A stretch of 64,000 nucleotides of DNA, taken from positions 14,013,101-14,077,100 of the forward strand of contig NC_058159.1 in NCBI RefSeq assembly GCF_020080835.1, read 5' to 3'. Numbering within the stretch: the first letter of the stretch is position 1; the number at the start of each line of letters is the position of its first letter. The position numbers were made by a program, and so were the translations under genes. Positions 50,199 through 61,229 of this stretch are shown here, one piece after another. The stretch is from Cotesia glomerata. Lineage: Eukaryota > Arthropoda > Insecta > Hymenoptera > Braconidae. A model generated the notes under the pieces. The model saw nothing but the letters and a program-made list of their open reading frames with translations. It was not told the origin of the DNA and made no database searches.

Positions 50199-51313
50199 AA
50201 TCGAGTTATTATGATGAACGTACTTAGTATCATAAGATTACTTAGTTCATCATAATAACTCGATTTTTTCCTTAGTTCATCATAATAATCGAGTTATTAT
50301 GATGAACTAAGTAATCTTATGATACTACACGAAGAAAAAAATTTTGCTATAGGAACTCTATAGTAGTTAGTTAGTTGTAAAAAGTTCCAGTAGGTTAACG
50401 TATTCTTATAGTAACAATACCGTTAGGCTCCTGAAACTCTACATCGTTGAGCTCTGAGAGCTAAACGTTATTTACCTCTCACAACTCTACAGGATCGTTC
50501 TGAGACTATAACAACTTTTTGGAAGTCTGCTTAAGAATTTTTTTTTACGATTTAGCATTGAAAATTTAATAAATACATGCGGCAGAATGAATTTATATTG
50601 CCAACAATAATTGTATATGACAAATAAGAATAGTATTATAATTGAAATAAAATAATAATAGAATTTATATTACAAATAAAAATTATTTGTAAAATAAAAA
50701 TATGGTCGTCACAAAATTATCTCAGTTTCTTAATTATATTAATAAATATTGGACATAAAATCACAACCGTATATGCACAAGAAAAGATAAACGAAAACAA
50801 ATTTTATTTTGTGTTAAATGGGGTCTTTTGAAAGTATTCCGATAACTTATTACTTATCACAATATATTCAACTAATAAATTTAATTAACAGTCACTGCAA
50901 ATGAACCTTGAAAAACCATCAATACAAAACTGTTCTAACGAAATTCAATTTGACAAAAAAAAATCTATTTGTTTAAATAAATAAATTGGGAACTTAATTG
51001 TCCTCATATATTTTTAATAATATGGATTAGTAACAAAATAATTCTGTTTGTCATTTTAGAAGGCTATGAAATATGTCAGCACACACCACTACTGCGCAAC
51101 GTAGAGCGCTCCCAACTATACCGTTTGGCTCTGAGAACAATCCCGTAGAGCTCTGAGAGCTCAACAACATTGAGTTATCAGAACTAAATAACATTTTGTT
51201 ACTTTAACTCTACAACGAACAGTAAACTGTGTATAGTTGTGGTAACTCTACAGTTACGTTACCAGAACGAAATTTTTTTTTCCGTGTAAGTACGTTCATC
51301 ATAATAACTCGAT
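50199..51313. repeat. Palindromic repeat around TCGAGTTATTATGATGAAC, split by a MITE
   Basis: The sequence and its inverse alternate three times at 50199-50327 and once more at 51287-51313. The last piece completes the copy interrupted at 50327. Confidence 0.7.
50328..51286. mobile_element. TA-flanked MITE, CACGAAGAAAAAAATTT ends
   Basis: Ends CACGAAGAAAAAAATTT and AAATTTTTTTTTCCGTG with TA on both sides; the neighbouring palindrome copy (50209-50229) gives the empty site with a single TA. The interior repeats the ACTCTACA/AGCTCTGAGAG theme and has no ORF. Confidence 0.75.
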
Positions 51314-51359
51314 TTTTCTATAAAGAAATTTTTTTTGGACTTAGAAAAAAAACAGAATT

Positions 51360-51830
51360 TGTATTATACTTCCTTATGGCATTCGAGGTAAGTCCCGGGA
51401 GCCATAAGGGCATATAAAAAAATTTTTTTTTCTGAAATCGTCGTAGTTTCGTCCGAAATGTGCAGAAATGCAAAAAAATATTTATACGCCCTCATGGCTC
51501 CCGGGACCCACCTCGGATGCCATAAGGGCGTATAATAAAAATTCTTTTTTTTTTGTCCAAAAAAAATTTTTATATGGAAAAATTTTTTTTTTGCATTTCT
51601 ACACGTTTCATACAAAAATACGTCAGTTACCGAAAAAAAATTTTTTTTATACGCCCTTATGGCATCCGAGATGGGTCCCGGGAGCCATAAGGGCGTATAA
51701 AATTTTTTTTTGCATTTCTGCATATTTCAGACGAAACTACGTTGATTCTCGAAAAAAAATTTTTTATACGCCCTTATAGCTTTTCATCGGGACCTTTTGC
51801 TGGTATACGCCCTTATGACATCTGGAACGC
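51360..51830. repeat. Array of four palindromes of TATACGCCCTTATGGC type
   Basis: Hairpins at about 51365-51417, 51480-51535, 51648-51703 and 51763-51825 have arms like TTATACGCCCTTATGGC and GCCATAAGGGCGTATAA and a centre with GGGTCCCGGGA or its inverse. Spacers carry TTTTTTGCATTTCTGCA and its inverse, so units also alternate in direction. ORFs here are by-products. Confidence 0.75.
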
Positions 51831-51849
51831 GATATGTCACTAAAATTAT

Positions 51850-52190
51850 AAACATTTTTTACCGAAAGATAAATACATCAATAGTAGGTTACCACCAACA
51901 TTTCAGATCGAGTCACCGCACGGTTTGTAATTAATTAATTTTTGGAATTCTTTCTTCTACGCGTCGAGGCATGGAGAGCCGATAAAGTTAGTATAAAGTC
52001 TAGTTGCATCACTCGTAAAGTACGAAAGATTTCATACTATTTTTATCGGCTCTCTATACCTTGACGTATAAGAGAAGCAATTTAAGAAATTAATCACTCA
52101 GAAACGGTGTGGTGAATTAATCTGAAATTTTGGTAGTGAGCTATTGATGTATTTATCTTTCGGTAAAAAAATTTTCATAATTTTGGTATC
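51850..52190. mobile_element. Fold-back MITE, ~150-base arms
   Basis: 51875-52000 is the inverse of 52035-52172 (TACCGAAAGATAAATACATC, GAGAGCCGATAAA). The centre is at about 52018. No coding content. Confidence 0.7.
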
Positions 52191-53199
52191 ATGAATTGCA
52201 TGACCCAAATACCTTAATAAAAACATGCTTAAAATTGAGACTTTTGTTGTAGTGAATGTTTTTTATTATCATTTATTTATTTATTTTTTTTTTGTACGAG
52301 CATTTTTATTATATAGTTGTTGATTTTTATTTTGTTAACTGCAATTTTAATTTTCCTTGTTGGTTTCTCTCTCCTAGCGGTGTCTCTTTTCTTCCCTCAA
52401 TTTGTTCTGGTGTTGCGCTGATCTTTCTCTTTGCTTTTGTTTATATTGCTCGTTCTTACTTCTTTTTGCATTTTTCAAAAAGTCTCTGACCTATTTTCGT
52501 ATTTTTGTATCTGGATTCTGGCTACCTTTGCATTTCCTTATCTTATGATTTTTTTGAAGTTCCCAACAAATACCTGTAATATTAAATTATTTAATTTTTG
52601 CAACTATTATTGATGAAAAACAATTTTTTGTTACTGTAACTATTTCACTTATACATCAAAGATTTTGTTATACTTTTGATTTTTAACATGAATTGGTTAC
52701 TTAAAATTACAAATAAAATTTAATCTCCGATATATCTTCCATGGTTAATCAACTAAAACTAAGATCTAACTTTAAATTAAAAATTCTTCGTCTCGATTAT
52801 TTATATTGTAACAGGGCTATTTACCTTGTGACGGTAAAACCGCACACGCGTGATAATTAGTCGACGCAGCACTGACGCGTCTCGGTCTTCGGGACCCAAC
52901 TAGCATTAAGTGGGGGAAATTTTGGGTTTCTTGGTCAGTTGAGTAGTTGCAGAAAATCAGAAGTAGTGCAGTGTCCTCTGAAACAACATCACCAGCCAAA
53001 GTATCCAAAAAGAAGGAAGCCGATTCGGTACCAGAGTTTTCTTCAAGAATATAACTTATTAAGGTATTGAGACTTTTGCCTCTTTGTTGAGCCTTGGCGT
53101 GCATACCCGGCTCATTAATAGTACTACTTCTCATTTATTAATCAAATTTTTGATAATTCAATTGTTTATAATATTTTGCCTAATAATAATTAAATAATT
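52191..53199. other. T-rich and unique sequence, no firm gene
   Basis: 52256-52620 is T-rich. A minus-strand frame of 105 codons at 52817-53134 has no recognisable motif and is not called. Nothing else is seen. Confidence 0.4.
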
Positions 53200-54265
53200 A
53201 ATTAATTGTAATTAAATCTTATTCGTTAGCATTGTGAGCATTCTTCTTGGGGATCTTATACCCGAAGAATGTTCTAGACCTCTTGGGTTTAGGAGTTGTG
53301 AGAAATTAAATTATTGATTCGGCCAGTTAATAATCATTAATATCCTAAGATTAGTTTGAATAAATTTACTTCATTCATAAAACATTAATTTAATTTCTGA
53401 ATATCGAGAATTATTCCAATCGGCGGCTCACGACCGGTCAAGCGTCGGTCGCATACCCGAGGTCATATTTGCTACGCAGTTAGGAACAACGGCGTCCATT
53501 TTGAGCACACAAATTCCTTGTGAATTTTATTACGCAGAAAATATAAAAGTAACAATTGGACTATCATTACAATTTTTAACAATTGAATTATCATTTATTA
53601 ATATAATTTGTTATTGGAAATTATTTAATTATTTAAAAATATTTTATTTACTGAGAATCGGTTATTGAGTTTCGACGCCATTGAGATCGAATTACCCGTA
53701 GATAATTTTTCGTGAATTTATTTTACATTGAGAAAAATTGTTTTATTAATTATTTATAAATCGAAAATTTCCACGTGGTCATTTTATATATTGAACTATT
53801 GAAAATTAAAAGTATTATTTTATTGGAATTATTTATAAAAATATTTAACGGCGTGGATTAAGTCCCAGAAAATTAGTTAGAATTTTATAAAGAAATATTC
53901 TTAAGAATTTATTCAAAATTTAAGAAATAAATTACGAGTTGAATTGAAATAAATTTTTGCGTCGATATTGTTCCTAAAAATTCATTTAATGTTGAGTATT
54001 AAACTCGTGGATAATTTGGAATAAATTCAAGCATCGGTTTTTAGTTTAGATTTTTTTGAGAATTAAATTATTAGTTGTGAAAATGGTTTACGATTTATTT
54101 GCGAGCTAATGACTGAAAATTGTAGTAAAGTTAACGTTGTAAGTTTTGGAGTTCAATTTTATAAGTTCGGAAGTAAAAAATAAAGTAGAGTCAGTGTGTG
54201 TGTAAAGACGCGTGGGTTATATATGTGAAGATCGTGCGGGTTGTGTGAGGCATTTCTAGAGCGTG

Positions 54266-54470
54266 TGTGCCAAGTGGACAACGCGACGTAGTTAGAAGCC
54301 GTTGTATAGATGCCAGGTGGGGTACAACGGTAGTAAGTTAGAAGCCGTTGTATAGACGCCAAGTGGGGTACAACGGTAGTAAGTTAGAAGCCGTGGTATA
54401 GACGCCAAGTGGGGTACCACGGTAGTAAGATAGAAACTGCAGTATAGACGCTCAAGGGAGGGTACTGCAG
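54266..54470. repeat. Tandem 46-base hairpin units (4 plus 1 decayed) with covarying stems
   Basis: Stems are 54299-54306/54323-54330 (CCGTTGTA/TACAACGG), 54345-54352/54369-54376 (same), 54391-54398/54415-54422 (CCGTGGTA/TACCACGG) and 54437-54444/54463-54470 (CTGCAGTA/TACTGCAG). All 8 pairs are kept in each while sequence changes on both sides. Loops share TAGACGCCAAGTGGGG. A fifth, weaker unit with TGCCAAGTGG lies at about 54260-54285. Confidence 0.85.
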
Positions 54471-54490
54471 GATTAAGTTTAGTTTTAGGC

Positions 54491-54575
54491 AGTTGTGGGA
54501 GACCGTTCGTTAGAAAAAGCCCAACTAGGTTAATCAGGTTGTGGGAGACCGTCCGTTAGAACATCCCAGCTAGTC
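54491..54575. repeat. Two 46-base units GTTGTGGGAGACCGT
   Basis: Starts at 54492 and 54538, again 46 bases apart. Each can pair its 5' GTTGTGGG with a later CCCAAC or CCCAGC after a GAGACCGT...GTTAGAA loop, with a small bulge. Confidence 0.7.
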
Positions 54576-55172
54576 ATCGTACCGTCGTTTGGAAAAGGTT
54601 TTGTTGTAAATATCGTTTATTTCGCAGTCAATTCTCCGCGTCGCTAGGTAATAAGTTGTTAGTTTATAAGTGAGCTGAATTGTCAGCAAATTTGTTAAAG
54701 TTGATTTGTTATTAATAAAAGTCCGGATATAGTTAAATAAAAGTTTATTCATTCCAGATCACCTTCCTCCACTCTCTCTCCCTGTAAATTATAAGCTCAG
54801 CTCTGGTTTTCGGTTCCAGGAACCGTGTTGAAAAATCCTGGTGGTGCCCTAGTTAATTTAGAATCATTTTGTTTATTGGATTGTTCTTTTTTTTTAAATT
54901 AATTAGGAGCCAATGAACAGGCATATGTTATGTCCACCCGCAAATTTTTTTCTCTCTTCTCATTTTTCTTAATTTAAATCGTCCGCGCAGATGGAAAACT
55001 TCTCCATGCGCAAAAGCCACAATAAAATAGAAGCTGCGCGACTGCTGGTTAACTAGCGGGGACTTCTGCAAAATCAGCAGCGCGAGGTTTTAAAAAGGCG
55101 ACCAACAGCCAACGCCATGTCTTAGTTGGTTAATTCGACTTCCGCGTTTAACTGACGGGCCCGTGCCTTGTA

Positions 55173-55454
55173 GAGTCCTTTGCTTTAATTTGCTCCGCAC
55201 TTAAAGGAAGTTTGGACGCGGTTTCAACCGGCAGGCCACGTATTAGTTATTAATATCTACGAGTCGGGATTCTCAAAGTTCTAAATTGCCCTGCACTTAG
55301 GCGAGATTTCGGTCAGTAGATAAAATTTAGAGAGTCAAAATCTCAAAGTTCTTAATCTGCTCTGCACTTAGGCGAGATTTTGATCAGTAAGTAAATCATA
55401 GAGACCGTATTCTCAAAGTTCTAATTTGCCCTGCACTTAGGCGAGAATCCGGTC
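55173..55454. repeat. Second hairpin array, ~70-base units (3 plus 1 decayed)
   Basis: Units at 55263-55314, 55334-55385 and 55403-55454 share the loop CTGCACTTAGGC preceded by TCAAAGTTCT. The stem of unit 2 (TCAAAATCTC/GAGATTTTGA) is perfect; unit 3 (GACCGTATTCTC/GAGAATCCGGTC) pairs 11 of 12; unit 1 is weaker. A diverged unit with GCTCCGCACTTA lies at 55173-55217 with GTCC/GGAC at its base. Confidence 0.75.
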
Positions 55455-55810
55455 ATTAAGTTTATTCAAAATTTCTTAAAAGCTAGTTTTGCGCACTTTA
55501 CCCTACGGGGGACTGGAGGACGTTAGCTCAATCAAATTAATAAAATTCATTAATATAAATTTCGATTAAATAAAATTTGTTAAAGTGTAAAAGTTTTAGT
55601 GTTTATAAAAATAAATATCAAAAGAAGTGAAATTTTGTTCGAGTTAATTCATTTCTTAAAAATAAAAAGCCCTTAAAGTAAGCAGCCCCAAATCCATCCA
55701 ACTCCATCCGCTGCAAGGACTAACCAGAGGGCCAATTCAAGGAAAAGGCGCTAACAGCGGCCCCGGGATCACGGATCCGGTAACAACAAAAATCCTGCAA
55801 AGAGTAAGTA

Positions 55811-56266
55811 CATCTACTCCTAATAGAAATCCGTGTACAGTCTCAAACGAAGGCGTGGTAAATTCGTACATCGAAAACGTCCCACAAAAATAATTAAAAC
55901 AACGGAATTAAAACCTCCATTGCGTATTCTTTAAACTGTTAGTCCAAACCTCCACCGTTTACGCTACCGCTCAAAAAACGCCCTTGGACATAACACATAA
56001 AACACCCGTTACAATATTGCTCAATACTCAATGTAAAATTAGTTTTACCTTTAGAAACTATTATCTTGGAAGCAAAATAAATTTATTATATTTTGTTAAC
56101 CAGAATTTTCTTCGAAAAATATTTCTTATATGAAGAACTAAATTATTTACGTAAATTTCATCAATTGACGGATTTGTACGAAAAATGGAATCTTTAAAAT
56201 TATTTTATCCATAACAATGTTTAATTGAAAATTTTCAAAAGTGCTTTTTTATAATTTTCATTTCTA
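55811..56266. other. Unique-looking sequence, no gene
   Basis: No ORF, repeat or RNA signal recognised. Confidence 0.4.
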
Positions 56267-56968
56267 CACAGAAAGAAAAATTTTTTGACTGGAGAACAAA
56301 ATTCTTGGCTCAAGAAAATTTTCGGGTGCCTGAAGGAAGACCGAAGTTGTGTTGGCCGAAGTAAAAATTTTTCTTGAAATTCTTTTCTTGGTGGAAGAAT
56401 TTTTTCTTAATTCAAATTATCATAAATATTTGATACAATAAATTTTTATATTTGATCAAAATTTTTGAATACTTTAGGGAAGCAGCGCTACCTACTTCAG
56501 CTGAGAAAAAAAATTTTTTCACTTTGAGAAAATTTTTCTCTTGAATATTTGATACCCATTTTATATTATTTTAGCGTGCAATTATACATATTGAATGAAA
56601 AAAAAATGATTCAATATTATTTGATCTTCCCATTTAACATGTTAATCAATAATATTATAAATGAAAATTTACTTCTATCGAGATATTTAATTTTTTGGAG
56701 CAAGGGAGAAATTTTCTCAAGACAAGAAAATTTACTTCTATCAAGAACTAAATTTTTTGGAGCAAGAGGCTAAATTTTCTCAAAACAAGAAGATTTTCTT
56801 GATTTAAATAAATTTTCTTGGATCAAGATACGTATTTCTTAAAACGAAAGAATTAATTTATTTGGAATAAGTGAAATTTCTTGTGTCAAAAAAAAATTTT
56901 TTTTTTGCTCAAGAAAATAATTAAGAAGAAAAATATTTTCTTGGCTCAAGTGAACCTTTTTTTCTGTG
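56267..56968. mobile_element. TA-flanked MITE, CACAGAAAGAAAAA ends
   Basis: Ends CACAGAAAGAAAAATTTT and TTTTTTTCTGTG, flanked by TA. Same end type as 50328-51286 but with a different interior, dominated by CTCAAGAAAATTT repeats. No ORF. Confidence 0.65.
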
Positions 56969-57068
56969 TATTTCAGCAAAAAACTTTTTAAAATTCTTTC
57001 CCGCTTCACAGCATTACTTATATTTATAAAAATGCTTACCGTAAGATGGACGGTGTGGCTTAATGTAT

Positions 57069-58650
57069 TGTTACGTCAGAACGCAACTAAAATTAATTAT
57101 TTTTATCCTAGCCGTTAGGCTAATAGATAAGGATCTGAAGCTTATGGGAATTGGTTAAATTAAATAACAAAAAAAGAAATAAAATTAGAATTCAAATTAT
57201 TAGATGTATTCAAAAATTCTAATACATTACTTTTGGACTTACACTATATGTCGATGTCACCGCTTCTTGCCTGTTTCAATAAAAAGAATAAGAAAAAATA
57301 TAAAAAATAAAAGGAAAGATAAATGCAACTGAATCTACTTTAACTTGACTCGTAACAACGTAAAATTTTACTAATTATAATAGACTGAGGAAAATATTGT
57401 GTTACGTTAACCTACTAAACTTGACCTCGTGTTGAGGGTGTAAAACTAAAACTGGACTACTAGAAAACAAAAACTGAAACTGACAAGAATTTTAGGTGGT
57501 GACATTTTCCTAATTTCTATGTTTGGAAACTCTAGGCCAATTACAGTAACACCAAGTAGTCACGAGTTTCCCTTTCTTCGAGAGGGCCCAACGTTTCGGG
57601 TAGCGCACTACTCCCTCCACGTTGTCTCAAAGGCCTGTTGTCTCCCTTCTCTTAAATTCTATGTTAACAATCGAAACGTAAATCATTGTTAAATTTTTAC
57701 TTTGTTAACTAAGTTATTTATTTAACTAAATCTAAATTTACATTACTGTAGTTTATTTGTTTATTCGGGAGATTCTATTAAATTAATTAACCGAGTAATT
57801 AATTTATCGTAAGTTAAAATGTTTCGCGAATTATATTTAATTCGAAATAAACCTTATAACATTTATTTCCTTTTTCTAAACTTAAACTATTGTTATTTAT
57901 TAATGTTATTTAACTATTAATATTTTAAGTATTTTGCTTTATTATTACATACGTTGGTGTTCCTTATTTAAATTATTATACTAAATTATCATTATTGAGG
58001 AATATTATTTCTTTCAATATTCAAATTTGTTACTTAGATTATCATTATTTAAAGATATTATTTTTATATTATTCAAAAATTTGTTTACTTAAAATTATCA
58101 TTATTTAAAGATATTATTTTTTATATTATTCAAAAATTTGTTACTTAAAATTATCATTATTTAAAGATATTATTTTTTATATTATTCAAAAATTTGTTAC
58201 TTAAAATTATCATTATTTACCTTTTTGTATTATTTAAAATACTGTTATCTTTATAATATTTGCTCTTTCTGTACATTTATTTTATTATCACAAAAATTTC
58301 TATTCGGATCTAGACAAAGGTTAAAGTCCATTAGACTATTTGTTCAGGCTCGGAGCTCTTGGTCGGCCCAACCAAACGCGGAAAATTCCCAAGATGTAAC
58401 TAGATAAATAAGACTATTTCCTTGAATGTTCGGGTCATAAAATTATGGTTTACAACCCGACCCATATAAACCGATTACCTGGCGTAAAATAGAAAAATAA
58501 AAAATATTCTTTTTGGAAAAATTACTAATGGCAATGTCTAGAGAGGAAAGTTTTAAAACAATAAAATAAATGTATGTAAAAATATGAATTATTAGTGGAT
58601 AATTTATATCCAATTAATTTAAAATGTCGAACGTTGAGTCCGACATAACA
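57069..58650. mobile_element. Probable solo LTR, 1582 bases, GTAT target duplication
   Basis: Begins TGTTACGTCAGAACGC and ends CCGACATAACA (TG...CA with TGTTA/TAACA inverted ends). GTAT stands on both sides (57065-57068 and 58651-58654), and the other copy of the host repeat (5550-5570, inverted) has a single GTAT at this spot. No ORF is present. 4-base duplication fits Ty3/Gypsy-like elements. No internal region or second LTR is seen, so it is called a solo LTR. Confidence 0.75.
58020..58222. repeat. ~59-base tandem repeat inside the LTR
   Basis: AAATTATCATTATTTAAAGA with TATTATTCAAAAATTTGTT recurs about 3.5 times. Confidence 0.85.
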
Positions 58651-58683
58651 GTATATAGAATAAGCGAAAGGAAATTTAGTATA

Positions 58684-58755
58684 GACCGGATAGCTCAAAT
58701 GGTAGAGTAGCCGACATGTCTTCGGAAGGTTCTGGGTTCGAATCCCAGTCCGAGC
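58684..58755 (+). tRNA. tRNA-like sequence, identical to 5463-5534
   Basis: Same 72 bases as the copy at 5.5 kb, on the plus strand, with the same acceptor mismatches and the same anticodon loop without T33. Intact B box GGTTCGAATCC. Likely a repeat-borne pseudo-tRNA. Confidence 0.45.
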
Positions 58756-59168
58756 TATCTAATAATTTTTTCTCGCATATTCTATAAACTCACATTAAGA
58801 TGATCCTCTCCACATTCCGTTCTCAATCCTTTCCTACCAATATCCTGTTACGTGAATGTGGAATGCTTCACGTTATAATTACCGTAACTCCTATTCTTTC
58901 CCGCTTCACAGCATTATTTATATTTATAAAAAATGTGGAACACTTCACGATTTTGCGTATCATCCTTACTCCACATTTAATCCACATTTTTATAAATATA
59001 AATAATGCTGTGAAGCGGAAAAGAATAGGAGTTACGGTAATTATTACGTGAAGCGTTCCACATTCACGTAACAGGATATTGGTAGGAAAGGATTGAGAAA
59101 GAAATGTGGAGAGAATCATCTTAATGTGAGTTTATAGAATATGCGAGAAAAAATTATTAGATAGCTCG

Positions 59169-61229
59169 TGAATCAACGGCGAAACGTAAAATGCTTAATT
59201 CTAAGTAAGCTCGGGAAAAGAAAAACAAAAAAACAGTAATCGCCGAACGTCCAGTCTACAATTTATTCTTAACAGTCGCCAAGAATTATTAATAATTTTT
59301 GAAAAATTACTATAATAACAGTTAATTATTCGCTGAATGAACGAACAATAATAACTAAAAGAAACAACAATAATATTGATACGTCGGTGGCTCGCAGATA
59401 ATAATTTAAATGACATAATTAATACTACCATGTCGTAAGCAATTAATCGATCTTCACATTACTTTATCATAACCAAAAATTATATTCGGTCTGTCAACGG
59501 CTCGTAAAAATTCCGAATTAATTTATAATTACCTATACGATGAAATAAACAATTAATTTTTGCTCAAATTAATTAATAATAAAAACAAAATAATAAAACT
59601 CAATTCGGTCCGTCGGTGGATCGCAAATGCTCAAGAGCCATTATACTTCATAATACAATACTCTAAATAATTAATTTATCTCAATTTAACTAATAATTAC
59701 CTATACGATAAAATAAACAATTAATTTGTCTCAAACTAATTAATACTTCAATAAAAGCTTAAAGTCGGTCCGTCAATGGCTCGCAAACTTCCAAATTAAT
59801 CTATAATTAATAATACAATGGAATAAACAATTAATTTTTCCAAAATTAATTAATAATTAAACAAATAAATAAAAAAATTAAATTCGGTCCGTCGGTGGCT
59901 CGCAAATTCCCCAATTAATTTGCAATAGCAAATTAAACACAATGTAGCTTTAATTCGACGATGATTGGCAAAATAATAATTCAAATAATTCAAAAATTCA
60001 ACAATTTGGCGGGCTCGCGGCGGATAACTAATTACGGTCGGTAAATCGACTAAGCCTGCGGGTAGTTGAAGCTCGAGATAAGTTTGGGCTCGCGCTCGGA
60101 GATGGCGCGTCGGTCCGGCTAGCTGTCTTACACAGCTCCAAATTTGTCGAGCGTTACGTTTAATAACAACAAAAAAAAAAAAAAATCACGTTCAATTGTC
60201 GGCATATATCACTGTTCCAACCATTAAGACCATTAACAATAGTGATAATAATGTCATACAGTTGGTTCAATGCCAGTGTCTCGAACAAAAAAAAATAACA
60301 AAAAAAAATTAAATAATAAGAAGCGAACGCTCGACTTTGAATCTACGTTTTAATTTACAAACACACACAAATACACCCCGATGGTACCGTGCCTCTGAGT
60401 GTCGTTACCCACGTCTCGATAATCCGAAAGGAATTCAATAATTACTTTCGTAAAAAAATTAATAAAATTTTATAAAAAAAAATTACACCAAAAATCAAAC
60501 TGGTGAAATTTACTAAAATCGATCGCGATATCGCGGTGAGGACACCCTAGGACTAAATTAGCGATCAGACTCACCCTGCGGTAGCAGTGAACCCCTCGGG
60601 TCGGTACTCGTCCAGGTAGCTGACTCTCAACGAAGTTTGCGGGATAGCAGGCGGAATACCGTCGATGTCTCGGCGATGGCGTCTCCCACGTGCACGTAAT
60701 AAAATAATTAATCGTAACTCGGCAATAATCCACACAGTGGTCGTGAATAATAGCTTCGACAAGGTACAATCTTAAAATAAATCTTAACAATGTGCAATAT
60801 TTAACTCAGTAATGGTGGTTAAATGCGTTGTAAAATATTTTAATGCTTGTAGCGGAATTTGTGCGACTAACAGGCACGGCGTCCAGATCAGAATCAATTT
60901 ATCATGACTGACTCCTCGGCAACATGTGTTCTCTACTTTTCCATTAGTTCAAAAACCTCGCATCCAATCAGCTCACGGCTTCTTCTAGCCGGCCGTTGTA
61001 TTACGGGAAGCGTCCAGTACTCCGTTGTGATAAATAATTGGTCGATATGTCACTTGGTTTGGCTTACGGCATCTAGATGGTGCCTCGCTCGACTTAACCC
61101 GACTAGAATTTTAGTAAAGCATGCCGAAAAATCAGTTCGGGGCGAAGTTGGCTTTCCGAACTTAGGCTAGCCTAATTCGGATATTATTTGTTTTAAATTA
61201 GGTAAGTCGAACATTGGTATGCCAAAAGA
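59169..61229. other. GC-punctuated AT-rich region, no gene
   Basis: Begins abruptly at TGAATCAACGGCG inside the preceding repeat, so it looks like another insertion whose other edge was not found. It contains the repeat at 59372-59910 and GC-rich stretches near 60000-60120 and 60540-60700. Frames at 60470-60790 and 60904-61170 show no family features. Confidence 0.4.
59372..59910. repeat. Irregular tandem repeat of TCGGTCCGTCGGTGGCTCGC
   Basis: The motif recurs near 59378, 59488, 59605, 59764 and 59886, separated by AT-rich spacers with AATTAATTAATA. Spacing varies from 110 to 160 bases. Confidence 0.75.

Larger units (their letters stand above)
53200..55810 (+). ncRNA. Candidate structured noncoding region with hairpin arrays
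   Basis: GC content is higher than the surroundings, and long ORFs are absent on both strands. It contains a hairpin CATTCTTC...GAAGAATG (53240-53275), two hairpin arrays (54266-54470 and 55173-55454), a related two-unit repeat (54491-54575) and a block shared with 6290-6450 (54785-54930). Paired-base changes in the arrays suggest that the RNA fold was maintained. The plus strand is preferred only because a GAGTAAGT donor-like site follows at about 55805. It could be the leader or LTR of an unrecognised retroelement or a long noncoding RNA. No transcript evidence is available here. Confidence 0.35.
56990..59168. repeat. tRNA-bearing palindromic repeat, copy 2, split by an LTR
   Basis: 56990-57068 and 58651-59168 together match the unit at 5265-5650 in inverse orientation, with the tRNA-like part at 58684. 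58753-58935 and 58985-59168 form a long palindrome, which produces two identical 83-codon frames on opposite strands. A further sequence starts at 59169, in the middle of the second tRNA edge. Confidence 0.75.

Noticed and set aside
51229..51779. ORFs of 62-119 codons on both strands
   Set aside because: Arise from the palindromic array and poly-A/T tracts.
52817..53134. 105-codon minus-strand ORF
   Set aside because: Balanced composition but no motif, no splice partner found and no family recognised; not enough to call a gene.
54266..54580. CRISPR-like look of short regular repeats
   Set aside because: Eukaryotic transposon context, no unique spacers, no cas genes; the units are contiguous hairpins.
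58800..59119. Identical 83-codon ORFs on opposite strands
   Set aside because: Caused by the long palindrome of the tRNA-bearing repeat.
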